Source: Watersipora subatra
Lineage: Eukaryota > Bryozoa > Gymnolaemata > Cheilostomatida > Watersiporidae
Assembly (NCBI RefSeq): GCF_963576615.1
Contig: NC_088712.1
Span: 15,274,027 to 15,338,026 of the forward strand
Reading direction: 5' to 3'
DNA: 64,000 nt
Shown here: positions 1 to 11,500 of the stretch, one piece after another
Layout: the number at the start of each line of letters is the position of its first letter
Numbering within the stretch: the stretch's first letter is position 1
Made by a program: the position numbers and the translations under genes
The notes under the pieces: model-generated
Database searches by the model: none
The model's input: only the letters and a program-made list of their open reading frames with translations
What the model was told of the DNA's origin: nothing

Positions 1-384
1 ATCTACTACTAACCAACTACTAGCAAGCTTCTAACCAGCAAGCTTCCAACCAGCTACTGCTGTACTGGTGCTAATAATGTCGGAATAAAACGCTAAACTC
101 ACTTGTGAAATGCTTTAACAATCTTTAACCCTTAGTGTTGCAGGGTTGTCGTAGTAGTAGCAATTGATGGCAAAACACTGATTTCCAGCAGGTAAATGGT
201 TTTTTTGGATAACTAGGATCTGCCATTTCTCTAATTGCAGCCGGAAGCCCATGCAGCATTGCTCAAGATGGCGCTCAAATTGTCACGCGGATGTTCATTG
301 GTTTAGATAGGCCAACGCCATTTCGAGGGGTAGTATAATTCAGTGTATGCAATTTATTATTAATTATGATACGTGTGACATCTA
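1..384. other. No gene seen
   Basis: Flanking AT-rich DNA. The first 60 bases hold a short imperfect tandem of AACCAGCAAGCTTC. Nothing else was recognised. Confidence 0.5.
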
Positions 385-1362
385 CTGTAAAACCTCTAAT
401 TGAATACCATGGCATGTTCTTTTTTAACCCTTTCTCTATAGCGGCGGTCAAATAGAGATGGCAATCAGATAGAGGCTGACGTTGTACTTTTCAATTGGCT
501 GGTCAGAACTTTGGGAAGATAAATTTAGCCCTTTGAAGGGCAAAGCTTCGGTTGGCTATATTTTGCCCTCTTTTTCAGGTGGAGTGACATTAACCCTTTT
601 GGATGCAACAAATCTGCTAACTTACCTCTAGCTTGTCAAAGATCTATTATTAAATATGCATTGAGAAGCAGAAAAATATCTTTAACAATTGATATCTATT
701 GCTAGCAATTAACCTGCAATGATTTTATTGCCTGTGTCATTCTTTGCGATTTGTAGGAGCTTTCAATTTTCAGTTCATTCTAAATTTGAAGACATTTCCA
801 TTTTATGTATATCTATGTTTAACTATGTTGCATGAAACCTCATTGCACTCATTGATGTTTGCTAGTTTGCAGCCAAAGCTAGCTTGTTATGTGCAATAGA
901 AGACGAGTTACTTCGCACAAATACATGTAATGATGACAACTTTTAGCCTACAACTAGTCATTCATATACCATCGTAAATGTAAACTGTTTTTATATAGTA
1001 CATGTACTTCGAAGTATCAAGACCACGTTAAACAAAGAACTATTAGCCTGAAACAGCTAACAATTATTTCTACGGCTTTGCTGATCAAGTTTCAACAAGA
1101 AAAAACGAAAAGCTTTTGAGTTGGACGAGAGAATTGATTGTTGTGGATGTCAATGATTAATTATTAATACGATTTTGTGAACCCTGTTCTACCGATCACT
1201 TGCTGGTATGGGTTCGTGAAGATCATAGAATGGCAAAGTTGCTTATATAGCGGTGATGTTCAATAAAAGGGTGGGGCAGTATTTTTCAACCCTTCTCCCA
1301 AAATGGCTGTCAATTACAGGTGGCATCCAAATAAAAGTAGCGTTCGATTATAGGTTTTACTG
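385..1362. mobile_element. TA-flanked MITE, family CTGTAAAACC, copy 1
   Basis: Starts CTGTAAAACCTCTAATTGAA after TA and ends with the inverted TAGGTTTTACTG. Internal blocks (CTATAGCGG..., TTAACCCTTTTGGATG, GTTCAATAAAAGGGTGG) recur in the same order in the copy at 52744-53987. No transposase frame. Tc1/mariner-type by TA flank only. Confidence 0.6.
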
Positions 1363-2284
1363 TGTCATGTGTACCGCTGGTGAAAAGGACATGCATCTAC
1401 ATATATATATACATGTATCTATAAATATGAACATAATCATAGTGTCCATAATAGAATAAATCAAAATATATATGTACACATTTTTGGTAAGAACACTACA
1501 ATTATGTTGATATTATGTTATGCCTCACAGAAATATTTCAGGAAGAGCGTCATTTCACCAGAGATCAAGTCAACAGGTTGATAACCGAACACAATAAGTC
1601 CCATACTGTTTTAGCAGCAGGCAACTAAATGATTTAATTGCCCCTAGAGAAAAACCTGCTCTGTGATAACTACATCCAAAGCTTTAGTAACTACAGAGAA
1701 GATTTGATGATTGACAGAGTTTAAACTTGTAAATTAAAACGAGCTAATCCACAATGCCATTGGCTGAATAAAAAATAATTTACAATCAGACATACACTGA
1801 GCAACAATGCAGGTTTTTTACACCGAGTTTTTTCATGGCAGAGAAAGGATTTTTACGGTCATACTGCTCTGGTAGAATGCATACACCGCAACAAGGCTCC
1901 TTCACCGTAGTGTTGATTGGGACTCCCATAATTTCTACTCCCCAAGCATTTGAAAATATTCACAATAAGGATGCATCTTACTTATGGAAATCCTTGAAGA
2001 ATATACAAATGCTATTATTACTTGAATTAGAAATGAGAAAAATGTTGCCTTCCGTGGTATATTTGGCAAGTCCAGGAATGACACAATCCATCCATCAAAG
2101 CACAGTCTAGCCTCCAATCCTTGACAGCCTATTCAAACTGTTAACATAATTATAAACAATAAACAACAACCCAATGAGCCTCTTTTTCATCCTGTTTCAT
2201 TCAGAAGCAACCCATCCCACAGTTCAGCCTGCCTTCAGTGAGACCCTGACCTATTTATGCAACATTACGAGATAAAAGAGCAGA
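1363..2284. other. 3' flank of the PWWP gene
   Basis: Holds the 3' UTR and downstream DNA of the minus-strand gene. No canonical AATAAA in gene sense was recognised, and no other feature. Confidence 0.4.
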
Positions 2285-2524
2285 TCATATTCCTAACAAG
2301 TCATGTATATCTAGGTCATCGTAATCAGCTGTTTTCCTTGCAGGTAATTTGCTCAGTTTTTCCACCGGCTTCGTAGGAGATGCTGACTTAGTAACTGTCA
2401 CGGATGATCTGCTGCCTGAAGATGAGTGCTTGTGCAGCTGTGAGCTACGGGTTGATTCATGGTGGTGAAGTCCTGAATCTAGCTTCCGTCGTTTTTTACT
2501 CGAACTAGACGACATTCGTTTGTC
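2285..2524 (-). CDS. HDGFL2: Exon 16: last coding exon and stop
   Basis: Seventy-nine codons plus TGA (2285-2287). Basic ([12 protein letters not shown]), then Ser/Thr/Lys-rich, ending [13 protein letters not shown]. The acceptor TATGTTTGTAG and phase 0 match exon 15. The intron is 6.4 kb, so an extra exon cannot be excluded. No AATAAA in gene sense was found in the first few hundred bases downstream. Confidence 0.85.
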   Translation of the reverse strand, partial: DKRMSSSSSKKRRKLDSGLHHHESTRSSQLHKHSSSGSRSSVTVTKSASPTKPVEKLSKLPARKTADYDDLDIHDLLGI

Positions 2525-5500
2525 CTACAAACATATAAGTAGTATTATGGCGCACTCATCCCAAAATAAGCGCAGCGGGCACCCCAGGGAATATTAACAT
2601 AAGATTTTGAAATGGAACTTTCAGACACCCTACAGAAAATAAGTTGCAATGCAGCGGATGGCACATCCAGTATATACTCTCGACTATAGGTCGCACCAGT
2701 ACATCGGTCACACCCCTGGTTTACCATTGTCAAAGTGCATATTTTGGTTGCACTATAACCTGGGTATGGAATTACACTGTCCATTTCTACCTTGCTAAAA
2801 CTAACACCAATGTGATCTACCGGTAGGCCCATAAAAAATCAATTTGTGGGCCTATAACCTACACTTGCCGATATGACATCACATTACACAATGCAAATAT
2901 TTCATGCACACAAATAATGGAAACGCAGCCACAAGCTAGTAAAAGGTCAAGGTCTCCTATAGAGCACCATCACTTAAAAAAGGAGCAGTACTAGTGCACG
3001 GCCATAATTAGGAAGTTGCAGCAACATCAGGAGGGTGGGTCAGTACAAATCTTAGAAACAAATTTAAATATGCATTTTCTATGTACAATGGAACCTCGGT
3101 TCTCGAACGCTGCGGTTCTCGACTGAAAAATTCGAGATTGGTTTGTTTTGGATCTCGACCATAAATTCGGTTCTCGACCAAACCGGAACACGCTCATTTG
3201 AATTAAACGTTCGGAACAGATCCGGAAACAACATGTTTATATGTTCAACGACGTTGTCATGAGCCACTTGCGGGAGGTTCTCAAAAAAGGGAGAAGTTTC
3301 GCGTCATTAATTCTTTACAAAAAGGAGCCCTTTGGCAGGACGTGGCCTCTACCAAAGATATTTTCTAAGGACACAACTCCTCCAGTCAAGTTACCCTAAA
3401 TTGTTTTGGAGGAAGATTCTTCTTCAAAGAATTGAAGTAAATGTGCGATTGCTGTTTCTATTTTCTTTTTCACACGATTTGTGATATAACTGATCTGTTG
3501 CATTTTTTTGCTGTTTCATTATCAATTTCTGCGATTCTTGGTATTGTATCATAACCTTTAGTATTTTCGATGTTTTAAGAGCAAAGCATATAAATGTTTA
3601 CCTTTTGTTTCCTTTTTTCATCCTCATGGATAGAAAATATTTTATTAAAGTTAAACACGATCTATATCTACTAGTTTTTATTTATAGTACTAGCTGTGCT
3701 ACCCAGCGTCGTTCGGGTAATAGAAAAGTCTTTACACAGAAAATGGATTTGTATTTAACATATAACAACATTTGCCATTCTAATTTTCAAAGAGATTGTC
3801 ACATCATGAGAAAGGTGTTTTGTCTTTTTCAACAATGAGAAGTAGTGAGAGTCGCTCGCTATTAGCCTGCGCGCTATCAGCCGGTACTTTTAATAATGTG
3901 AGCGAACAGCTTCTCGTGACGTTATGCTATGACCTGCGTCATACGCAAATCTGTTGGGTATTTGCTCTCATATACTGACTTATAATCACAAGGTAGCAAT
4001 TCAATTTGTGGTCTAGTGGATAGTGTGTTGGTCTGGTGAATGGCAGGGTCCCGGATTGAATCCTCTGCGGTATGGAATCTTTATCCCGAGATATCAAGAT
4101 CTATAGCCGGAAAGCGTACACACATACTTTGAGAAGTAGATATATAAATGCAGCATACAGTACATTTACACCCTAAACTGTACCGTACAGTTTATGGTGT
4201 AAATGTTAAAAAAATACTTTACTGAAGTTGGAAAATCGACTAGGAACAAATCAAAACTTACATATATTAATTCTAATAGGAAAACCTGTTTTGGATCTCG
4301 AACTTCAACTCGATTTTCAACCAACCTCCTGGAAAGGATTGTGTTTGAGAACCGAGGTTCCACTGTATAAAAAAATATTACTGTGTGAAAATGCTATATC
4401 ATTCCATTTCTGAGTCATTGCACTCACATATAGGGGCAACTTGGTAATAGACGTTTGCATTTTACCATTTATGTCTGTCCAGTGAATAAATTTTCCCTCT
4501 AATCAGGGCTGATGTTTTGTTAAAAAAGTGCGACTAATCTGTGAATACATGTATATACGGTTATTCACCTGCCTACAACAGTTAACTGTCGTGTGGATTG
4601 TTTCCCATTCGAGCCTGGAAGTAATGATTGCAATTGTGAAATGGCTCAAGCGGAAATAAGATGCATTGATTGTCCAACTCTTTCAAAGGCAGATTATTAT
4701 AGCGACAAAAATATGTGTGGCTGCATCCTGAAAAGTCTCCCTGGATACATGGACAGTCATTAATATGTTACTAATACAATGAACTCTTCTTCCTCAATCA
4801 AAAACAATTGCAAATAATAAAACAATAAATAAGAAAACTGCCATTATTTCTGATAAAATCTACTGCTGTAATGAATGTAGATCAATAGAAAATATTACGA
4901 CTGCGAGAGAAAACGTCAAAGCAAAACCCTGAATGAAATGACTGCAACAATAGAGGTCTGAAATGCTACTCAGTCTAGGAAATTGTTGAGGTTTTAGAAT
5001 GACACCGTCTCCATGAATGGACTGAGCTCCAAAAATGAAATTCTCAGAGACACAATACTAGATTACGTTGCATAAAATTTTTTCCCACAACACAGATGCC
5101 CCCTCTACTCAAACCATGTCATAACGGTACTTGGTGAATTAACAAGTGGATGGCCTGCATTTACCTTTTCCGCCACAAATTAATTGTTTTACGAGACATG
5201 ATTAAATATTTGAGGAACCTAATACAGTAGATGCTCCTATAACGCATATTTATACATAAAGTAAAGAATTTATGTAAATGACTTGCTTCGTACAAAGTAA
5301 AGAATTTCGTATAACAAAACGTGTCAAGTCGGTACAAATTCTCAAATTCGACATCGATAACGAGAATCTCGTAGTTGGCCTTCAAAATATCGCTTCTCTC
5401 TTGCCACACTTGAGAGAGACAATGACGTAAAGGGCTCTCTCTATCTATATATATTTCTCAAAGCACGGCTGTCATTCCGGCTATAGCTATTATTACAACA

Positions 5501-8500
5501 GCGGAGCTGGACAATGCTGACGTTACGTCATGGAGTACCATCATTAGAAGCCTAGCCTTATTAACAAGCTTAGTGAAGTTTTTCATTGGCAATATGCCAG
5601 GCTAATCGCTTGAAAGGTACAGTTGTTAGACAAAGTTTCTCTCATGATATGTATGTAGTTTGAAAGTAAGAATGGGAAATGTTGTTATATGTTAAATACA
5701 AATCATGTTATATGTTAAATACAAATCATTGTTATATGTTAAATACAAACTTTCTGTCCAAAGATTTTTTTATTACCCGGGCAACGCCAGGTAGCACAGC
5801 TAGTATATAGATATAGCTAGGACTTGTGGATGTCTGCTTTGGTTAGCCTGTTTCATAGTTCATACGCTTATTTTAATAGAGTCATTAATAGATTCATCAC
5901 ATTCACTTTTCAGTAGACCACTTGTTAATAATTCATCAAGGACATCTTCTCGTGTCATACAAGTTTTTAAGCCTAAACGATATCAAACCTACCAACCGGC
6001 AACGCTGGGTAATAGGTCAGCTATCTATATATAATAGTAACCCGGCAATCTAGTTCGCCATTAGAGATCGTCAGGTGTGCCGAGAAAGCACAGAGAATAA
6101 GTAGCTGTGCAATAATTCAGAAACACTTAAAGGCGATCTATAAGGCAGGAATTGGAGAGCTGAATGCCACAAGTTGTAGTCTCGTCGAAATCTACCTTTT
6201 GCTTTAATCTCGAACCGTGGTGACGGATAGACAAACAGTCAAACATATACCGCTCTTAATACCTGCTGTATGGATATTTTTTGTGATACTTTATTTTATA
6301 CATATAAAATATATTGCAATACTTTCTCCTTTGCAGAATTGACCTCGTTTGATGTATGAAAAAAATGAAAAGAACTGATATAAATGACATTGAAGTTTTG
6401 CTCTCCTTATTGTAAAATTACCGTAATCACGAACCATAAACCGAGTGCAAATGATAAGAAGTAAACAAACCATTAATACTACAGTTACTGTCTAGTCGTT
6501 AAACTAAACAAGTTTAATCTTCTTTTTTTGGAAGGGCCAAATAAGTGAGTTTGGGAAGATCTTAGAACGGATTATAGTCTCAAATACTTGGCAAGTATGG
6601 ATTAAGATCCATACTTGCCAAGTAGTTAAAAAAAACGGGGGATTGACGGTAAATGCAGTAGTTGAATCTGAAGCCTAGATTTCTGTGTGAAGTTCTTTTC
6701 TTCATTGGTACCTACATAAGACACCTCTTTCTACGATTTTATTTAATGTTCAGGTACTCTAAAATCAATGTGAAGTGATGGTCGTTTGCCAATGATATGT
6801 CACAGCTCCATGTATAATCTTTGTTTATTTATGAAAAACTGTAGAGCAAATCGTTAGACATCAATGTTGCTGAATCTAAATAGCCCAGGTTTTATGGCAA
6901 TCATACGGTTTAATAGCAATCTGTTTCATTGTCGCTAACTTTGTATGATGACGCAAGCTCACAACTAGTAAACAAAGGGGAAACGACAAGTAAAAAAATT
7001 AAACCACTACTTTTATTGAAAAAGCTGGAAAACAGGAGATTTTGTGAAAAGGGAGACTGACTTAAAAAACTGGAGTATTCCGGCCAAACCGGGAGACTTG
7101 GCAAGTATGGGAAGATCTTAGAACGGATTAGGCAATTTACATGCATTTTACTGTTTTTATAACGTAGAATCCCTATTACATAAACATTCCTAAAACGGAT
7201 TATGTATGTTATCGGAGCGTTTACTGTATTTGACAAGGATGCATAGAAGTTGTCATATCTTTTGAGCCACACAGTCAACGCAAAACATTTTGATACCAAA
7301 TTAATCAGCATAAGATTTTGCATCAACGATGCCATAAAAACTACTGCGTTGCTGAATGAACTCAGACACTTTTCAGCCCTTCTAGCTACGACCTTGAGTA
7401 ACAAGTTGAACATAATCCCGGTAGGATGAGTCACATTTCCAATCGGATGAGTCTATTATAGCTTACTGTATTATTATTACTGCTAAAAATCAAATAATCA
7501 CTCTCAGTAGTACGAGTAGTACTATAGTTTAATAGTCGATCACCCAAAGTCCATTCTCCCAAAATTAGTAAAACTTTTGTAGCTGTAATGAATCTGAAAC
7601 TTCATTGTGACGATAATGCAATAAAAAATTAAGAGTCCGCAAAATGAAACTGAGCTCAAGGTAGGCTGTGAGCATGGTTTCTATTGTTCCCTTTTGTTGA
7701 AGTACAGACACGACATGTTAACTCATTCGCAACCACGCGTGAGTTAACTCGCGTATTTATAACGTTGCTAGGCATCCAACGCAAGTTAACTCGCGTCTTA
7801 AATTTACCAACTCCTTGCATCGTCATTTTTCAATTATAAAAGAATATTTTTGATAAGCTAAAAAGAAGAATTTCTGGCCAATCAGATAAACTTTAAAATA
7901 TGTCTCTATGACGTCTCTAGCAAAAGTTATAACCAAATTAGTACACCCATCTTAATATTTACCGAAACCGGAAATCATCATGCCGACTTGAAATTTTATT
8001 GTTCGTGGTAATTTTTTCAACTCCAGAAATAAATATGCAGATTCAGAAGGGGTAAGATATTGAAAGACTGCATAAATCAAATTAAAACATTACTTTTAAT
8101 GTTTCCATGTTTTTATTAACTTTTAATTCTTCCTACTTGAATCGTTATGCTCGAATAAAAATGCACTCTTCACGCTGCCAGCCGTAGTGAGACTAACGTT
8201 ATCTTTCAGTTTCGATAGGATCATATTGATTCTTAGAGTTGTCTATGAAGTCTGAAAAGTCAAGAACGGAGTTATTGAACATATTTTTATTATTTGAAAC
8301 ATTTTCATGACGTTTTATTCGAGTTATATTGGCATGTAGATTTGATATGCTTTTGTTTGAAGGATGATACTCGTGAGCAAAAGTTCGAAGTTAGAGTTTC
8401 AAGATTTTCATGCTCATGACTAACTGCATATGTATAAATAATATTTATAACTATGTATTGTCTGTAATAAATGAGTAATTTCAGTCAAACTTTGTATATT

Positions 8501-11500
8501 TTGCAGATTTTATGGCGCAAATCTTTGTTTCAGCAAATAACAATTTTTTCAAAATTGGAAATTTCCTGAAACTACCTTCTTTGAGGCATGGATCTACATA
8601 AAAGGGATACGAGTTGTCTATATGAATGTAATATAACTTGAAAGAGGAGACTTGGTTGTTTTTTGTGAAAATTGAATGAGTAAATTATCTCAAGTCTATC
8701 TCTTGTAGTAGTAATTTGAACTACGGCAACTTTCTGAAAAAGTAGCGGTATCTGGGGCTAATCGCCTAGAAATTAGTCGGTGCGAATGGTTAATGAATAA
8801 ACCTAATCACTAATCAGAAAGCATTTGTATGAAGCCTATTAAAGCCACCACACAAGCACAGTGGGACTATTTCTATCGTGGTAGACAATTAGTTAATACA
8901 AAGAGACGAGAAAATACCTTCTTCTGTTTGATGACTTGGTCAAGCATCGCAGTAGACTCCTGCGCATTGGCTATGAGCGCCTGTATGCCGGCAGTGAGCG
9001 CATCTTCGGAAGGCAGCTCATCTTTGGCCATGGCCTTGAGGTCACTCACGGAGTCAACCATAGGAATGGACGCAGGTTTGTTCCATGCCAAATCAGTGTC
9101 TACTGTCACCGAGTCTTTTGAATGTTCAGCATCGGCGAGGGTCTGTGTCATTGTAGTTAGCTCATGGCTATCTGTTGGTGCAATAGAATCTACGGAGTCA
9201 TGTGCCGACTGTGTGTGGTCTCCCGAATTTCGAGTGTCAATGATGTTGGTGCTCGATGTCACCTGTGTGTCATTGTCAATATCCATGTCAACCTCTTGTG
9301 AGGGCTGATCGAGATTGTCTGACTGTGTTGTTGTTGGCTGAAGAGATGAGTCGGAAGTGCTATCGGCTTTAATAATGTCCGGAGCAGGTACTTTTTGGGC
9401 TTCTAACGTAGAGTCAGCGGATGCTGCAAAAATATACAAAAATGGGATATACACAGAGGAAAAGCGTCTAAATCGGTTTACAGCAGCTGCAAGAAGATCT
9501 CCCTTTCAAATGATTCAAATATATCGCTAATGCAATACAGCTACTGACGTGTCACTTCCTGTGTTTTTCCATCCGGCTTATTTTCATTTATCTCCTCTTT
9601 CTTTGTCTTCTGTTTGTCGCTCTTCTGTTTATTAAGAGCCGTAATTGCAGTCCTATCACTGGCTGCTATATCTCTCAGTTTATTACAAAGAGAGTCAGCT
9701 TTTGTCATCACATTGCAGTCGGCCTTATACTTGCGGCACTGGTCAAAGAGAGGACAATAACCATAAACCACAGTGGCCACAAATTTGGAGATTGTTATAC
9801 ATCTACACTACGCCAATAATCAGTCAGCACAATGTATTGCACCTTCGGAAAGTCTGGACCAAGATGGTTCTTAACCAATGTTCGATTGAACTCTAAAAGG
9901 TTGGTGAGTCAGTCTCAGGGCTTCGGTGGATGTTTCTCAAAGGCAACAACTAAAGTCACACTGATTCGGTTGTTGCCAACCAAAAGGTTGGTGGTTATTG
10001 TCAATAAACAACTTTAAATGTAAATGCATAATTAACAACTAATAGCTAAATAGATTATATTTTACTACGAGGTCATCTATTTACGAACAGACATGTAATT
10101 TGCTATGAGTCCATGTATTGTATTTGTTTTGTTCTTTTAACACAGTGATATTAATGCACAGTTCATTTTGTGCGCCAATCTAGCATATATCTGCCTTGAA
10201 TGTGCAAAAATCATGTTATATTTATTAACCAAGAAGGGTTTGGTGGAAACATGAAATGGGTAGGGTCCAATACGCCTAGCAAGGTTAGGAACCACTTGAC
10301 AAGACAGATACAACAAGTTAATCCGCTTACATTACTAATCCTAGTCATTGTCTTAAAATCAAACGGACTACCTACTTCATGACTTACTTCATCAAAATGT
10401 GAATAAAGGTGATAGCGGCATAACATATCAGCAAACACATATGAGATACCATAACGATTGCTAAAACACAATTCACTATAACTCACTAAACATAACTCAC
10501 CATGTTTTTTGTATGTTTTGTAAGAAAACTGACAGACGTGAAACTTGAGAACTTAAGGCTACACACAATATTGGGTAAGCAATATACTATGTTGTAGAGA
10601 AACTTTGCTTGGCATTACTGATAACTATCGCAAAATACTGAAGCTTCTTTAGGGCTAACACAAAGTACTTGGCCACCATCAGCTCTGAATCTAAATAAAT
10701 ATCCAGCTAATAGATAAACTACGATAGCGATACCTTTTTCAGCGTGTCAATGATCGCAGGGTACTTGACAAGCATCGCTGCAAGGATAGTCAGGTTGTCC
10801 AGCTCATTCATTGCATCTATACACTTGGGTACATCCTGCAGAACACAGTTTAAGAAACATGACAATATTGATATGTTACTTATGTGAAAAACATGATTAG
10901 GAACATGCTGATATAGCGAATACAGGAATACCCAAAGGATGTGATCAAGCAATCCCTATTATATCTGCTAAAGCACATCCTGTACAATATATTTAACCAC
11001 AATTTTCAAAACCAGTTAGGTACTTAAAGTATTCATCAGTTTATCTCATTTTGATGCTATATATGCAGGCAAATGTATAGCCGATTGTTTACAATGTACA
11101 TTATACACCTAGTTTAACACAGCAAATAATATACACTGATTATCAAGCTTTGAAAAGGTATTTATACTATATTAAGAACACATTCCCAACAGGTAGGAAA
11201 AACAGACTAATGAAGGTTTATCCTTGGCTCTCCAACAGACCTAACAGCCTACCCTCAACCAAAATAAAGGGAGCCAAAACTAAGTATGTATTGTTTTTAA
11301 CGGAATGACCACAATGAAAAGTAAGTCATTCACACAAGTAGACTGAAAATTGGTCAATGATACTGACCTTTGTGCTAACAGCCAATGACCTTTTGATAAT
11401 ATCATCAAGGTCGCGGATCCTTTTTTCTGTTCGTATCCCTGAAAGACAAACAGAAATTTATATCATACCAGGAACCGTAGGTAGAATATCACGTTTTAGC

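Noticed and set aside
6910..7434. 174-codon open frame on the minus strand in the last intron
   Set aside because: Starts at GTG, lacks recognisable similarity, and overlaps repeat-like text around 7090; no splice signals tie it to the gene.
8829..9308. Long open frame on the plus strand (159 codons)
   Set aside because: Antisense to exon 15 of the PWWP gene, whose splice sites and phase fit; the frame is a shadow of its codon use.
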